Source: Aedes albopictus
Lineage: Eukaryota > Arthropoda > Insecta > Diptera > Culicidae
Direction: 5' to 3'
NCBI RefSeq assembly: GCF_035046485.1
Contig: NC_085136.1
Location: 221,344,853 to 221,408,852, forward strand
Length of the DNA stretch: 64,000 bases
A model generated the notes under the pieces. The model ran no database searches. It saw only the letters and a list, made by a program, of their open reading frames with translations, and was not told where the DNA came from. This document shows, in pieces, positions 47,228 through 57,861 of the stretch. The translations under genes were made by a program, and so were the position numbers. The stretch's first letter is position 1, and every line of letters starts with the position of its first letter.

Positions 47228-47400
47228 CTTTTTTACTTTTACCTTACCGGTCAGGCTAAGGCCGGGGTGGTCTGTACATAGTAGCCGTCTCCATTCCACT
47301 CGGTCCATGGCTGTTTGTCTCCAGTTCCGCATTCTGCGTAGGGTCCGCAGATCGTCCTCCACTTGGGCGACCTACCTAGCTCGCTGCGCACCACGTCTTC
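47228..47400 (-). pseudogene. RTE-like LINE C-terminal fragment
   Basis: The minus strand reads VAQVEDDLRTLRRMRNWRQT, then AMDRVEWRRLLCTDHPGLS, a stretch common at the C-terminus of RTE-like endonuclease-RT proteins in insects. It ends at a short A/T-rich 3' end near 47228. The upstream domains are gone. Confidence 0.6.
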
Positions 47401-48939
47401 TTGTACCGGTCGGATGACTCTTGTTCCGTCGGAGGAACAGAAACACAGGACCGGATGCTCGATAGGAGGAGGCGAACTTAGCCTTCAGAAAGACTGTGGC
47501 TTCCACTGGGGAGGAAAAGGCGGGTTTACAATATAAACAACTTAACTACTATATTTCTTGACTGTACAGGTTGGTGGTTGAAAAAATACCCTTTTTGCTC
47601 CGCTCACGCAATCTTCTAGAAGAACGGGTGGATACTGAGTGGAGGTAGAAAATTGCGCTGCGCTGTGGCGGTGGTGGAAATTTCCTTATATGTACATAGG
47701 CAATGCGGCGGTGGTTCGGGCGTCATCGGCGGCTGGCACATACGGACACGCAATGCATGCGTGGTCGGTCGACTGATCCTTGTTTACATGCTTGTTCACG
47801 TTGTCGCTCGGTTGGTGGGATGGACAAACAAACGACGTGGTGTGCGTGAGGGTGATAGGGTGGTTGTTAGTCGGGATTGGAGCCGTAATATACTCGCGGC
47901 GACTCGAGGTTAGTTTGGGTGGGAGATGCGGTCAAACCTAAATGATACTTCGCGTTGGGAGCGAACAAACTCCCCGGCCGGAAAGGTGGAAACACGCAGA
48001 ACCAAGCACATCGACAGGAAAGCTTATCATGACAACTCAGGAGGACTAACAATCAGGACACTTTTAAACATGGCTAACGGACTTCTTCAAAAGGAAGTAC
48101 ATGAATAAGGAACTTGCAACTAGTCTTATAGGAGGATTATTCTTTCAAGAGGGTTTTAGGGCAGACATTAGGCGACTTTAAGGTGGACTTGCAGGCTTGA
48201 CTGGACAATGGACTTGACTCTTCGGGAACGCTATGAGCTCTGGAGGGCAAAACTTCTTTGTAGGTTTGGATTCATCACTTAAATTCTTTAGGTAAGGAGG
48301 AGAACTACTTCTGTGGACTTCAAACTGCAGGGAGAGAACTCATGTTCTAGAGGAGAATTGTTGTGGACTGTATCTGGATATCTAGGAACTTGTGAACATG
48401 GGTTTCATTCAAATATTGACAAATTGGCATGATTCTGTAAAGGTACTTGATCTAAAGGAAAGGGATCAGGATGGGATTCAAAACAAAAAACTTAGGAGAC
48501 TTAACTTGACTGGATTCTCTGACTTAAGCATTGGAGGCTTCAAACTAACTTAGATTGAGGAAGAGAATTATCTTTCAACACAGGGGAACACATCATAGAA
48601 CGTTTGAAGGGCAAGCGGAATTGTGGGGCAGGGCCACATCGATATGCAACGGCAGTTTAGGAAAATGATCTTATATTCTTCAGTAGGGTCTTAATCTTCG
48701 GAGGAACAGGAAATCACATGGCAATCAGGTTTCAGACTATGGTATGGGCTCTAGGTGTTATTAGGAGATTCAAGGGATTCAAGAGAACTATTTCATGGGA
48801 TGGAATTTCGTTCGGGGCTAGGCAAGAACAATAAACAACAAGGAACTCAACATAGGTACGGAATGGCAACTCAATGGCGGTAGAGGAAGGCAACTTTGTT
48901 ATTACTTTAGAAGTTTCTACGAAGGACTGGGGAAACCAC
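47401..48939. other. No gene; purine-rich degenerate sequence
   Basis: From about 48100 the plus strand is full of loose GGACTT / GGAGG / GAACTT motifs with short frames only. The GGACTT motif also occurs in each unit of the 39-bp repeat that follows, so the two may share an origin. Confidence 0.4.
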
Positions 48940-49230
48940 TCAAAGCCAGGATAGGAAATTCACACACCACAGATCGAATGCTTGCCTACCTGTTGCGTCT
49001 GGCTCGTCTTTTTTCGGGTCGATGGGTGTTCGCGTTCGGGACACGCGCTCTGAGATGGCTTCGCTGGGTCGGGATCGCTTGGATGGTCCATCGGGCGGCT
49101 TCCTCGGCCACGGGTCGAAATGGAGCTGCTTGTATTCACCAGTCTGGCTGACCGGCGGCGGATCCAGTGGTGATTGGTTCATCTCCGACAACAACACGAT
49201 CCACTGCTTCTTTGGAGGTTCTCTGAACAC
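48940..49230 (-). CDS. Unrecognised 96-residue frame beside the 39-bp repeat
   Basis: Reads KQWIVLLSEMNQSPLDPPPV and SRTRTPIDPKKDEPDATG, Pro- and charge-rich with ordinary composition. It lies on the same strand as, and downstream of, the 13-residue repeat frame, so it could be the C-terminal part of the same protein after frame changes. I do not recognise it. It might equally be chance. Confidence 0.25.
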   Translation of the reverse strand: MFREPPKKQWIVLLSEMNQSPLDPPPVSQTGEYKQLHFDPWPRKPPDGPSKRSRPSEAISERVSRTRTPIDPKKDEPDATGRQAFDLWCVNFLSWL

Positions 49231-49389
49231 CGGACGGGTTCCGGCTCTCTTCGGGCTTGGGACTTGTTCTTCTTTGCTCTGGATTCACTTGAGTGCCGGA
49301 CGACTTCTAGCTGTCGTAGGAGTTTGTTTCTCTGTTGGACACATATTCTTTGGAATTGGTTTCACTGGTCGAGGGATGCCTGCTGGTAT

Positions 49390-51160
49390 CACAGGAAGGA
49401 GCACCGGCGGGTTCTCTGTAGGAGTACCGGTTGACATCAGGCTTCACTCAGTCACCGGACAGGTACCGGCGGGAAGCAGAAAGGGTTTATCCACTGGACG
49501 GCTTCCAGCGAACATCGAAGACGGCTTGGCTACCGGACGGAGACCGGCTGGACTACGAAGGGCTTTGCTGCCGGACTAGCTCCGGCGAACAACATGGTTG
49601 GCTTCACCACTAGACCGGTTCGAGTGGACTTTAGAAATGGCTTGATTCGCATCGGATTGGTACCGATGGGCTTCAGGAACATCTTGGCCATCGGCAGGTG
49701 CCGACAGACCACAGCTTGACCACCGGAAGAGTACCGGCAGGCTTCGGGATGGGTTTGTCCACCGGAGGGGTGCCGACGGGCTTTAGGAACGTCTTGGCCA
49801 TCGGGCAGGTACCGACGGACTTCGAGGACACCTTGACCACCGAACAGGTACCGATGGCTATCATAATGGACTTCGTCACCGCACGGGCACCGGCGGACGT
49901 CAGAACTCGCTTTCGCACTGGACTGGTACCAGTGTGTTTCGGTAGTGGCTGAACCACCGGACAGGAACCGGTGGACATCTGGACTGATCCGTCGGACTGA
50001 CCATCGGACTGATGGGCATCAACTTCGGTTCGGTTGCCGGATACGAACCGGCGGACTTGAGGGCGGAATTATTTACTGGACAGGTTCCAGCAGACCTCGG
50101 AACTAGCTTGACCATCGGACTGGAACCGACGGACATCGGATCGGACTTGCCCACCGAACTGGTTCCAATGTACATCGGAATCGGCGTGGCTACCGGAGAA
50201 GGACCGGCAAACATCGTGGGCGTCTTGGCCGCCGAACGGGTATCGACGGTTGGCTTGACTACCGAGCTGGTACCGATATACGGTGGGCGCAGAATCGGCT
50301 TTTCCACTGGACTGGCACCAGCGGACATCAGAAGTGGCTTGTCTACCGGACATGAACCGGAAGACATCTGGGAGGACTTGACCACCGGGCGGGAACCGAT
50401 GGGCACCAGGTTGGCTTTAACCATCGGTCGGGAACCTGCAGGCATCTCGTGCGACTTGGGCACCGGACGGGAACCGGCAGACATCTTGGTCTTCTTGACC
50501 GCCGAACGGGTATCGACGGTTGGATTGACTACCGGACTGGTACCGATTGACGATAGAGGCAGGATAGGCTTGCCCACCGGACTGGCACCAGCGGACAACA
50601 GGAGTGACTTGCCCACCGGACGGGAACCGGCAGACACCTGGATGGAATTGACCACCGGACGGGAACCGGCAGGCATCTCGTTGGACTTGACCATCGGACG
50701 GTCACCGATGGGCATCTTGGTTGGTTTGATCGTCGGACTGGAACCGACGAACATCATATCGGAGTTATTCACCGGACGGGTACCGGTAGGGTTCTTGGTC
50801 GTCTTGGCCGTCGAACGGGTTGCGACGGGTATCAGGGCGGAATCGACCACCGGACTGGCACCGGTAGACGTTAGGATCGAATTGGCTGCCGAATAGAATC
50901 CGGTCGCGCGCTGGAACGGATAGGAACCAGTCGTAGACTGGAACGGTTGGGGTACCGGAAGGAGACCGGTCGGAGTCTGTTGTTGCTGGTTTGCCGGAAG
51001 GGAATCGGCCTTGCACTGGGGCAGCTGTAGTACCGGAAAGGATCCGGTTGGACTCTGGGACACCGGAGGCAATCCGGTTGGCTTCGGGATCCACTTGGGT
51101 TTGGAATGGAATCCTGGTGGCGGTCGGAACGGCTTCAGTACCGGATGGAATCCGGTAGAC
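49390..51160. repeat. 39-bp repeat array (13 codons), about 45 diverged units
   Basis: A plus-strand unit resembles GGACTTGACCACCGGACGGG then AACCGGCAGACATC. Spacing of CCACCGGA is 39 bp at 50613, 50652 and 50691. Units diverge mostly by substitution, so the 3-base phase is largely preserved. A higher-order segment with the PTVDTRSA insert is repeated (compare 50215-50330 with 50495-50600). Both strands are open over long distances because 39 is divisible by 3. Confidence 0.85.
49900..51150 (-). CDS. Possible 13-residue repeat protein (GSRPV/GTSPV type)
   Basis: About 415 codons open on the minus strand, built from 13-residue units such as AGSRPVVNSIQVS. The Gly-Ser/Thr-x-Pro-Val core is conserved and the rest varies. 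The reading continues beyond 49900 in other frames (49530-49978) with the same core, so the original array was longer, about 600 codons, and is now frameshifted. There is no signal peptide or domain. It could be a low-complexity retroelement gag, a mucin- or structural-type host exon, or non-coding. The plus strand also has a 294-codon frame over 50012-50896, so coding on either strand is unproven. Confidence 0.35.
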   Translation of the reverse strand, partial: FHPVLKPFRPPPGFHSKPKWIPKPTGLPPVSQSPTGSFPVLQLPQCKADSLPANQQQQTPTGLLPVPQPFQSTTGSYPFQRATGFYSAANSILTSTGASPVVDSALIPVATRSTAKTTKNPTGTRPVNNSDMMFVGSSPTIKPTKMPIGDRPMVKSNEMPAGSRPVVNSIQVSAGSRPVGKSLLLSAGASPVGKPILPLSSIGTSPVVNPTVDTRSAVKKTKMSAGSRPVPKSHEMPAGSRPMVKANLVPIGSRPVVKSSQMSSGSCPVDKPLLMSAGASPVEKPILRPPYIGTSSVVKPTVDTRSAAKTPTMFAGPSPVATPIPMYIGTSSVGKSDPMSVGSSPMVKLVPRSAGTCPVNNSALKSAGSYPATEPKLMPISPMVSPTDQSRCPPVPVRWFSHYRNTLVPVQCESEF

Positions 51161-51331
51161 ATCCCAAGCAACACACATGTTATATAAAAGTTACGACAGC
51201 GCAAGTTTTGGTTGTATAGAAGTTTATTTTACGTTATTTCAACACTATGTTAGAATTACGTAAAATAAACTTCTATACAACCAAAACATGCGCTGTCGTA
51301 ACTCTATTATAACATGTGTGTTGCTTGGGAT
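51161..51331. mobile_element. Palindromic MITE (171 bp)
   Basis: Two 74-bp arms (51161-51234 and 51258-51331) with ends ATCCCAAGCAACACACATGT and a few mismatches, separated by a 23-nt loop. It lies exactly between the 13-residue repeat and the upstream frame at 51377-51943. No convincing target duplication is visible. Confidence 0.85.
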
Positions 51332-51376
51332 TGAAATCGTCAGATTAGGATGAACTACAGGCGGGTCGAATGGAAT

Positions 51377-51943
51377 TCAGAACGGGTTCGCCACCGTGTT
51401 GGTTCCGGAAGGCGCTTCGCTTGACGACGGTGTCTTCTGACCTTCGATCTTGTTGTCGACAAGCTTGGCTGGCTCGGTGCCGACAAGGACTTCCTGGCTC
51501 GTCGAAGGATTCTCAGTCTTACACGTTTGACTCTGGAAGGCAACGGCTGTTACCTCTTCTTCACGTTTGGCTGCTTCTTCAGCCGGCATGGCTGCCGACT
51601 CGGGAATAGTGACCTCGGCGAAATCACTCTCGGGTTGGACCTCGGCTGGCCCACGCAAAGGCATCTTCTTCTTGGAGGAATCTTCGCCGCAGCGCGGTTT
51701 CTCAGTTTGGATTGGATTAGCAATAGTCGCACTCACCTCTTTTTCTTTCGGCCATGACGAGCGTAGCCTCACAAACACGTCAGGACTCGGAACGCGCTGT
51801 TCCGTCGTTGGACTCGGTGACTGGCTTCTTCGGGTTGGAGGACTGAGCCAGCGTGAAGTGGTTGCATCGAAGCAGGTGGATGTGGACTTTCGCTTGTTAA
51901 ACCTGTCACTGGTGGTCGGGAAAGAAATCAACAGGGTTTCCAC
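51377..51943 (-). CDS. Unrecognised 188-residue frame
   Basis: Reads METLLISFPTTSDRFNKRKS, then a Ser/Pro/Thr-rich region, a basic patch GEDSSKKKMPLRG and an acidic Glu/Ala region, ending with NTVANPF. The composition is that of a disordered protein, not of repeat noise, and no repeat underlies it. It is on the same strand as, and immediately upstream of, the 13-residue repeat, with a MITE between them. Both could belong to one transcription unit. I know no family for it. Confidence 0.35.
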   Translation of the reverse strand: METLLISFPTTSDRFNKRKSTSTCFDATTSRWLSPPTRRSQSPSPTTEQRVPSPDVFVRLRSSWPKEKEVSATIANPIQTEKPRCGEDSSKKKMPLRGPAEVQPESDFAEVTIPESAAMPAEEAAKREEEVTAVAFQSQTCKTENPSTSQEVLVGTEPAKLVDNKIEGQKTPSSSEAPSGTNTVANPF

Positions 51944-51996
51944 CAGAACACAGGCTTCGTTGTAGGTATCTTCGAAACGCCAGTAAACTCCAAAGT

Positions 51997-52227
51997 CGCA
52001 TTGGTCCTTCTTCCTCGCTTCAACTTAGTGTTCTTTGAGCACTTCCACAGTTATAAATTGAAGGGCTTTCATAGCCTGCCATTGCATGAATTTGTATATT
52101 GTGAGGCAAGTACAATGATACGCTATACCCAGGGAGTCGAGAAAATTTTCCCGACCGGAACGGGAATCGAACCCGCCGTCTCCGGATTGGCGATCCACAG
52201 CCTTATCCACTAGGCTAACTGGAGACC
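51997..52227 (-). mobile_element. tRNA-derived SINE, family C
   Basis: On the minus strand it starts with a tRNA-like head (TAGCCTAGTGGATAAGG as A box, GGGTTCGATTCCC as B box) different from that of family B. It continues into a body shared with family B (CCCTGGGTATAGCGTATC; AACTGTGGAAGTGCTC). A 7-bp direct repeat ccaaagt flanks it (51990-51996, 52228-52234). Confidence 0.85.
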
Positions 52228-52320
52228 CCAAAGTTCATCTTAGACGTATTTTCATTAAAATCTAGTTTATATACAACTTTTTGGACAAAAAATAAAAATT
52301 GTTGATATTTTTTTCATTTA

Positions 52321-53280
52321 CACTCATTGCACAATTATGGGTCACACACAATTATTAGTCACTTTCCACTTTAATACATAAATACTAATTAATTATAAGC
52401 TTTTGTTAGGCATTATCATTTTTCGTTGATGAGTTGATTTGTTTTGTGTCACTATACGTATCACACACGGGCTTATACGCCGAAACATACATATTTTCAG
52501 TAATTTTTTGTTCGGCATAAAACCATCTGTCAAAGTAACGCTTCGATTGTGAACATCAGAAAGTGCGTGCGCTGATTTCGTAAGCTCTGTGAAGGCGAGC
52601 TTTGGCGATTTTCAAGTGAGAAATGGTATCGTCACCAGAACAAAAGTATAATTTACGTTCTAAATGTAAAAATTCACGTGACTGCAGCTAATTAAAGCTT
52701 ATTTCAGGCAAAATTAAAATGACTCATTATTGTGACAAGCAACACCGAAAATCACACAATTATGGGTCACTTTTTGTGCAGCATAATATTGACAGTTCTG
52801 CGTACATGAGTATTGCATACTTTTAGGCTTTTATCAGTGGTTGTGTTGGAGATTTTGTCCCAATTTTGAAAAATTGATTCCAAATCGTGCAAACACGCTT
52901 CGATAAGAGGTTTGAGACCAGTTTTAGATTCTACTATAGTTGATCTATCTAGAATAAGTGACCATTCATTGAAAAAATAGCCGAAACATTATTGTTCAGC
53001 CGATTCCTCTTGAGTGGCCCATAATAGGCAACAAATTGACCCATAATTGTTACACAGCCAATTTTGACCCATAATTGTGGTTTTCATTATTCACCAACAT
53101 TTCAATAATTTTCAGCGCCTTAAGTGAATTTTACAAGCAGATTTTTATATAAAACAATAAAAAGGAGTTTCAATGAAGAGAATCTAAAATAAAAATAATG
53201 AAAGTGTTATTTTTGTATGAAAAACGATTCATATTATAAAATGATTGTTCCTTGAGTGACCCATAATTGTGCAATGAGTG
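52321..53280. mobile_element. Non-autonomous mariner-like element
   Basis: 960 bp flanked by TA (52319-52320, 53281-53282). The inverted ends of about 25 bp start CACTCATTGCACAATTATGG. The core ACAATTATGGGTCAC, or its complement, recurs inside near 52758, 53040 and 53070, with weaker copies near 52351 and 53019. AT-rich with no transposase frame. TA duplication and end structure fit Tc1/mariner. Confidence 0.87.
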
Positions 53281-53282
53281 TA

Positions 53283-54000
53283 TCATTAATAAAACATTAA
53301 AAAATTACCCAAAAAAAAGGAAAACTAACCATGAATAACATGTAATCATATGTTGATGTATCGTTTAGCATTTATTGTTACAAAGATAATGATTTTTGAT
53401 AGCTAAATTTATTGTGTTTTGCACTCAATACTACACAAACTCATTTTTATATGTAGAATTTAGTAAAAAATCAATGTTTTGATTCTGTCTAATATATTCC
53501 ACAAGCCTTCTCTCATCATGCTCATACTCCTAAGATATCAATGTGTGATTATTTTTTTAGACTTTTTTAGGACATTATTAAAGTTACCCCAAAATGAAAA
53601 TCTGATTTTCGGTTATATGAGAAACTTAAAGTTATTCAAAATATTTCAGATTATCGAATCTTTTGATTGCAATTGATAACTGATACCCCAGTACTTGTTT
53701 GTACTCGGGAAAATACTGTTATATGTAAAAATATTGAGAAAATTCGCTGAAAAACTATCAAAGTTACCCCATTTTACGGTACGCATATCGCCTCCTCTGT
53801 AACATCTTATGCAACATCTTATACGATCACTGGTTGACTGGGGTATTATCAAGGGTATTCAGAAAAGTATGACGACAGAAACAAAAAATTTAGAAGTCTT
53901 AGAGGATTTGGTAGTTGAAAACAAACTATTGTCGAATGACGTAATTTATGAACGTTCTCACTCTTCCAGCACTTAGCCACCAATCCATATAATCCTTCAT
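53283..54000. other. AT-rich DNA with one mariner-type end
   Basis: The stretch ends with AAGTTACCCCATTTTACGGT (53762-53781), the inverse of a common mariner-type terminus, and the same AAGTTACCCC occurs at 53581. The opposite end is not found, so this may be a truncated MITE. Confidence 0.4.
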
Positions 54001-55789
54001 TATCCTTGTCCAAGGTCACTTATTCTGCGATTCCGCACTCTCCTCGGCGATTACGTCTAGATTATCTTGTTTCAGTCGTGTTAATCATCCGTTTTCCCGG
54101 TAGACATGCGAGGAAATAACACCCCCAAAAGCACACGGTCTCGCATTTATTTCGCCGTTCCCATCAAAGCCAAGAAAGCCATCCATTAGCTGACGTATGC
54201 TGCTTTTCGCACAATCGACGGTAGTCACTTACACCGGCCAGGGCCAGGCCAGGCCTGGGCAACGCAACGGGTCCATTTAGATGTGCATTAAGAACATCCT
54301 TAAATCACACCCCGAAGAGTCAGCAATCTTCATTAAACGGAGGCCTTCCATCATTCTTTCGCCTCGACTCGACGTCGTCGGCCAGGTCGAGTCCAACCGA
54401 CCTTTGCACGAGAGCCGACCAACGAGCAGGGTTCCATTTCGGTGGTTAGTCAGTAGGCTCTTTTGATCCTCACGATTGCGCTTCCAGAGCTCCACCGGTC
54501 TCCGGTCCGTCTTGTGCGTTGAGGATAAAACCAAACAGTCCTCCGTACGTCCGTACTCCATCGTCGTCAGCAGAATAAAGGCGGCAAATGAAGGCCTCGA
54601 GTCGTGCGTCTTCTTAGTTGCTGCCGTCGTCGTCGTCGTCGTCGTCTTCATCATCATCCACCGTACCCACAATTCTACGCTCCTTGCGGCATAAGCGTTG
54701 AATAAACATCACTTTAATTAAGAGTAAACGAGAGCCAATTTCGGAATGCCTATGAATTGTGGTTTTGCGTGTGCGTTGCTACGTAGCTGGTACCTAGAAC
54801 TAAAGTGAAACAGCATGGCTATGGCTAGACACTTCTTGCTGACACAGACCAACAAGCTGATGGCAAGTAATGATTGCCAATTTGGGTTGAATTCGATTAG
54901 AAAATAATTGATGATTGTACAAACTAAGGCAAAGTTATTGAAAATATGCAACACTATGAAATGGTTATACGATACGATAGGAAATCGCATGTGTTTTGGT
55001 ATCACGGTTTTACCAAAAACCAATTCCTAATTATCTTTTAGGCTTGAGAATTTCTGTGTTTGAATTGAGTTGCGATGTCAATCAAGTATGTTACGAATCA
55101 ATAGTAAAAATTGAAAAGCTTTGCCAACCCAGAAGTTTATTTTCAAAAAAAAAAAAAAAAAAACATTTTCTTTCAATTTTTAAAAAGAGCAGCCATGAAA
55201 AAAATAATACAAGATTTGTCAGTTCCATGTAATCCCAGTCACCAGGCCTGTGCACAGCAGTGGCGCCAAGGGAGATGTTTTCCCAATTTCGGCAAAAGGC
55301 GGAGGGGCGCCTAGTGTATGAAGCATCTGTAATGGGAGGGGGGGGGGGTCAACATCCAAACCCACCCCCATCACCTTGTGCAAGGGCTTTCCAGTCACCT
55401 AATATTACAAAAAAAAGTTTCGGAAGCATTACATAACAATAAATTAAATCGGCCATTACAGCCTGAATCAATCGCCAACACGAAAAAAAAGTCTTCTCAG
55501 TCTTATTCATTAACCACAAGTACCAACGAGTGGATGCTACACGTGAGATTTTTTGGCACTCACATCTATGCGAATAAAAGACGTCAATTAGTCAGTCACC
55601 ACAACTGTTGTCGTCTTAGTCCGGTATGGAGAAAAAAAATCAGAAAACAGAACCGAAGGCTAGTGGATCCGGTTTCGTCACAATGCAAAGAAAAAATCTT
55701 GATGCGTACTCCTTCCAAATAGTATGGGCATGACTTTGCATATGTTGCGGGCTTTTCAAGGGCATTCCAATGCCTCTAAATCACAACTG
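54001..55789. other. No gene; microsatellite and mixed DNA
   Basis: A GTC/CAT microsatellite lies at 54624-54659, an A run near 55146 and a G run near 55338. Open frames are under 135 codons and lack motifs; the one over the microsatellite is Thr-rich by composition. Confidence 0.5.
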
Positions 55790-55935
55790 ACACTCTGTAA
55801 AACTTCCTGTAGCCACTCTTAAAGTCTCTGAAAATCTCCTGAAACGCTCCTGAGACCCCTATCCTGAAATGAGACTAAAGCGACTTTGAAATTCACTGAA
55901 GCGCTTTTGAAACCTCCCAAAACCCTATGAAAAAT
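55790..55935 (-). repeat. 10-bp TTGAAACGCC repeat patch
   Basis: Short run of CTGAAACGCTCCTGAGACC-like units, the same family as at 33.4 and 38.8 kb. Confidence 0.55.
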
Positions 55936-56224
55936 CAGCATGATTGATTATAGCATCACAAAATAACAACATTTTAAACTTTGTTGAAAAAAAGTTCAAA
56001 TTTAGACCATTTTTTTTCATACAAAATCGACCATCGAATTTTTTGAAAATAAAAACGTTTTTGTTCGATACACCACATGTACTTTATATTCCAATGTAGA
56101 ACGAGTGGATTCCGTGCCTGGTTCTCTCGGCCTTATGAAGGGTTAAACGTCCTTAAAAACCATTGAAAGCTCGTAAAACTGTGACCTTCTAAAAATCTTT
56201 CTTAGACCCTTCCTTACTGAGTAT

Positions 56225-57307
56225 CGTTCTCAAAGTTCACTGCAAAATGATCCTTAATCAGATACAGAAGAAGATTGACGTAACTCTCCGGTGGCAGCTA
56301 GCAGGATTCTCCGTGCGGGCGATTCTGTGTAGCCTATATTGTCACGCTTTGTATCATCTTAAAACAAATTATAGAATTCCAAGAATCTCTATCACGTGGT
56401 GTTCATTAATTACGAAAAAGTTTTCGACCGTCTCAATCATGAAAACATGTGGGGTGCCCTCAGGCGCAAGGGTGTCTCTGATAAAATCATCGGCCTCATT
56501 GAAGCACAGTACAGAGCACTTTCGTGCACAACGGTGTTTTGTCCGATCCCATCCGTTTTGTTGCTAGAGTGAGGCAAGGATGTATATTGTATACTTTCAC
56601 CGCTACTGTTTCTCATCGTAATCGACGAGATCCTGGTTGGTGCGATTGACCGTGGACCGAATCGTGGGTTGCTGTGGCAACCCATTACCATGGAGCACCT
56701 CAATGACTTCGAACTGGCTGATGACATTGCTCTACTAGCTCAACGGTGCTCGTTGGATGTAAACACGGTCAACCCTTCCAGTTTTACGGTAGCTGAGCAA
56801 TCAGTGGAGAATGTTGAAAGCTTCCAATATCTTCGTATCCAAACGGCGGCCGATGGCGGCTTAAATGTTTATTAAATGTATGGAAAAAACAACCAGATCA
56901 GTCGATGCATCAAAATCCGAATTTTCAACTCGAACGTGATATCGTGCTGCTATACGCCAGTGCAACCTGGTGTGTATCAGTGGAGAACACTCAATGGCTG
57001 TGGAGCTCCATCGTCGATGTCATCAAAATCCGACAGCGACAGAAATTCGGGAGCGAAAATTGAGGTGGGTCGGCCACACTCTACGCAGGGGCGGAAACAA
57101 AATCTGCCAGCAAGCGTTAGATTGGAACCCAGCAGAACATCGCAGCAGAGGCAGACCCAGAGGCCATGGCGGCGCAGGCTTAACAACGAAATCAAGCAAG
57201 TCGACAGAAATTTTACCTGGCCACATGTCAAGGCGATGGCTGGCAATCGCCCAGGATGGAGAACTTTCAATTCGGACCTCTGCACCACCGTGGGTGTCCA
57301 GGACTGA
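56225..57307 (+). pseudogene. RTE-like endonuclease-RT, decayed RT and C-terminal part
   Basis: Read across several frames it gives LNQIQKKIDVTLRWQLAGF, motif A as VFINYEKVFDRLNHENMWGA, LSPLLFLIVIDEILVGAI for motif B surroundings, and HLNDFELADDIALLAQR for motif C (near 56717). NVESFQYL, ELHRRCHQNPTATEIRERK and WVGHTLRRGGN follow near the C-terminus. Stops and frameshifts are frequent, for example near 56570 and 56874. The family is insect endonuclease-RT of the RTE-like kind. No endonuclease domain remains upstream. Confidence 0.8.
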
Positions 57308-57309
57308 AA

Positions 57310-57479
57310 GTAAGTCAGTTTGAAACACATCTAAAAAACTTTTAAAGCCCTCAGAAATGCTCTTGAAACACCTCTGGAACGTCCCTAAAACCCTTTGATT
57401 CACCCTAAAATGTCTCTGAAAACGCACTGAAACGCCTTTCGCCGTGAAACCCCCTGAGCCCTCTGAAAGCCTAATGAAA
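57310..57479 (-). repeat. 10-bp TTGAAACGCC repeat patch
   Basis: Units such as CACTGAAACGCC and CTTGAAACACC. Split by the MITE at 57480 and continued to about 57846. Confidence 0.6.
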
Positions 57480-57796
57480 CCCGGGCAGAGGTCAATTACT
57501 GACGATCAAAATGTGATATTGATTTGTTTGAGATAAGAGGTAAAAGTACTGGAAAATTTGTTCTTGAACCATCTAATTAATAGCAAAATTTGGTATTTGA
57601 AGATCAATCAAATAGCTCACTGCTATTGGTTAGATCTTACCAGAGCTAAATGTGATGTGCTATGATGATAATGTTCCAGGAGTAAAATTGAGATATTATT
57701 TTCAGTACTTTTATCTCTTATCTCAAACAAACAAATATCACTTTTTGATCTCCGTATCAAAATATGCTATTATTGAGCTATTTTATTCTGCTCGGG
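57480..57796. mobile_element. MITE with CCCGGGCAGA ends
   Basis: 317 bp. The ends CCCGGGCAGA and TCTGCTCGGG are inverted with one mismatch. Inside, about 45 bp (ATCAAAATGTGATATTGATT and onward, 57503-57552) pairs with 57698-57752. AT-rich, non-coding. Inserted in the 10-bp repeat; no clear target duplication. Confidence 0.78.
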
Positions 57797-57861
57797 AACC
57801 CTCGGAAACGTCCCCAGGGGCCTCCTTGAAACGCGTAGTCGCCGGCTAAGAATATACTACT

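Noticed and set aside
50012..50896. A 294-codon plus-strand frame with TGREPAD repeats
   Set aside because: It mirrors the 39-bp repeat on the other strand. I kept the minus reading as the slightly better candidate because of the flanking minus-strand frames, but neither is proven.
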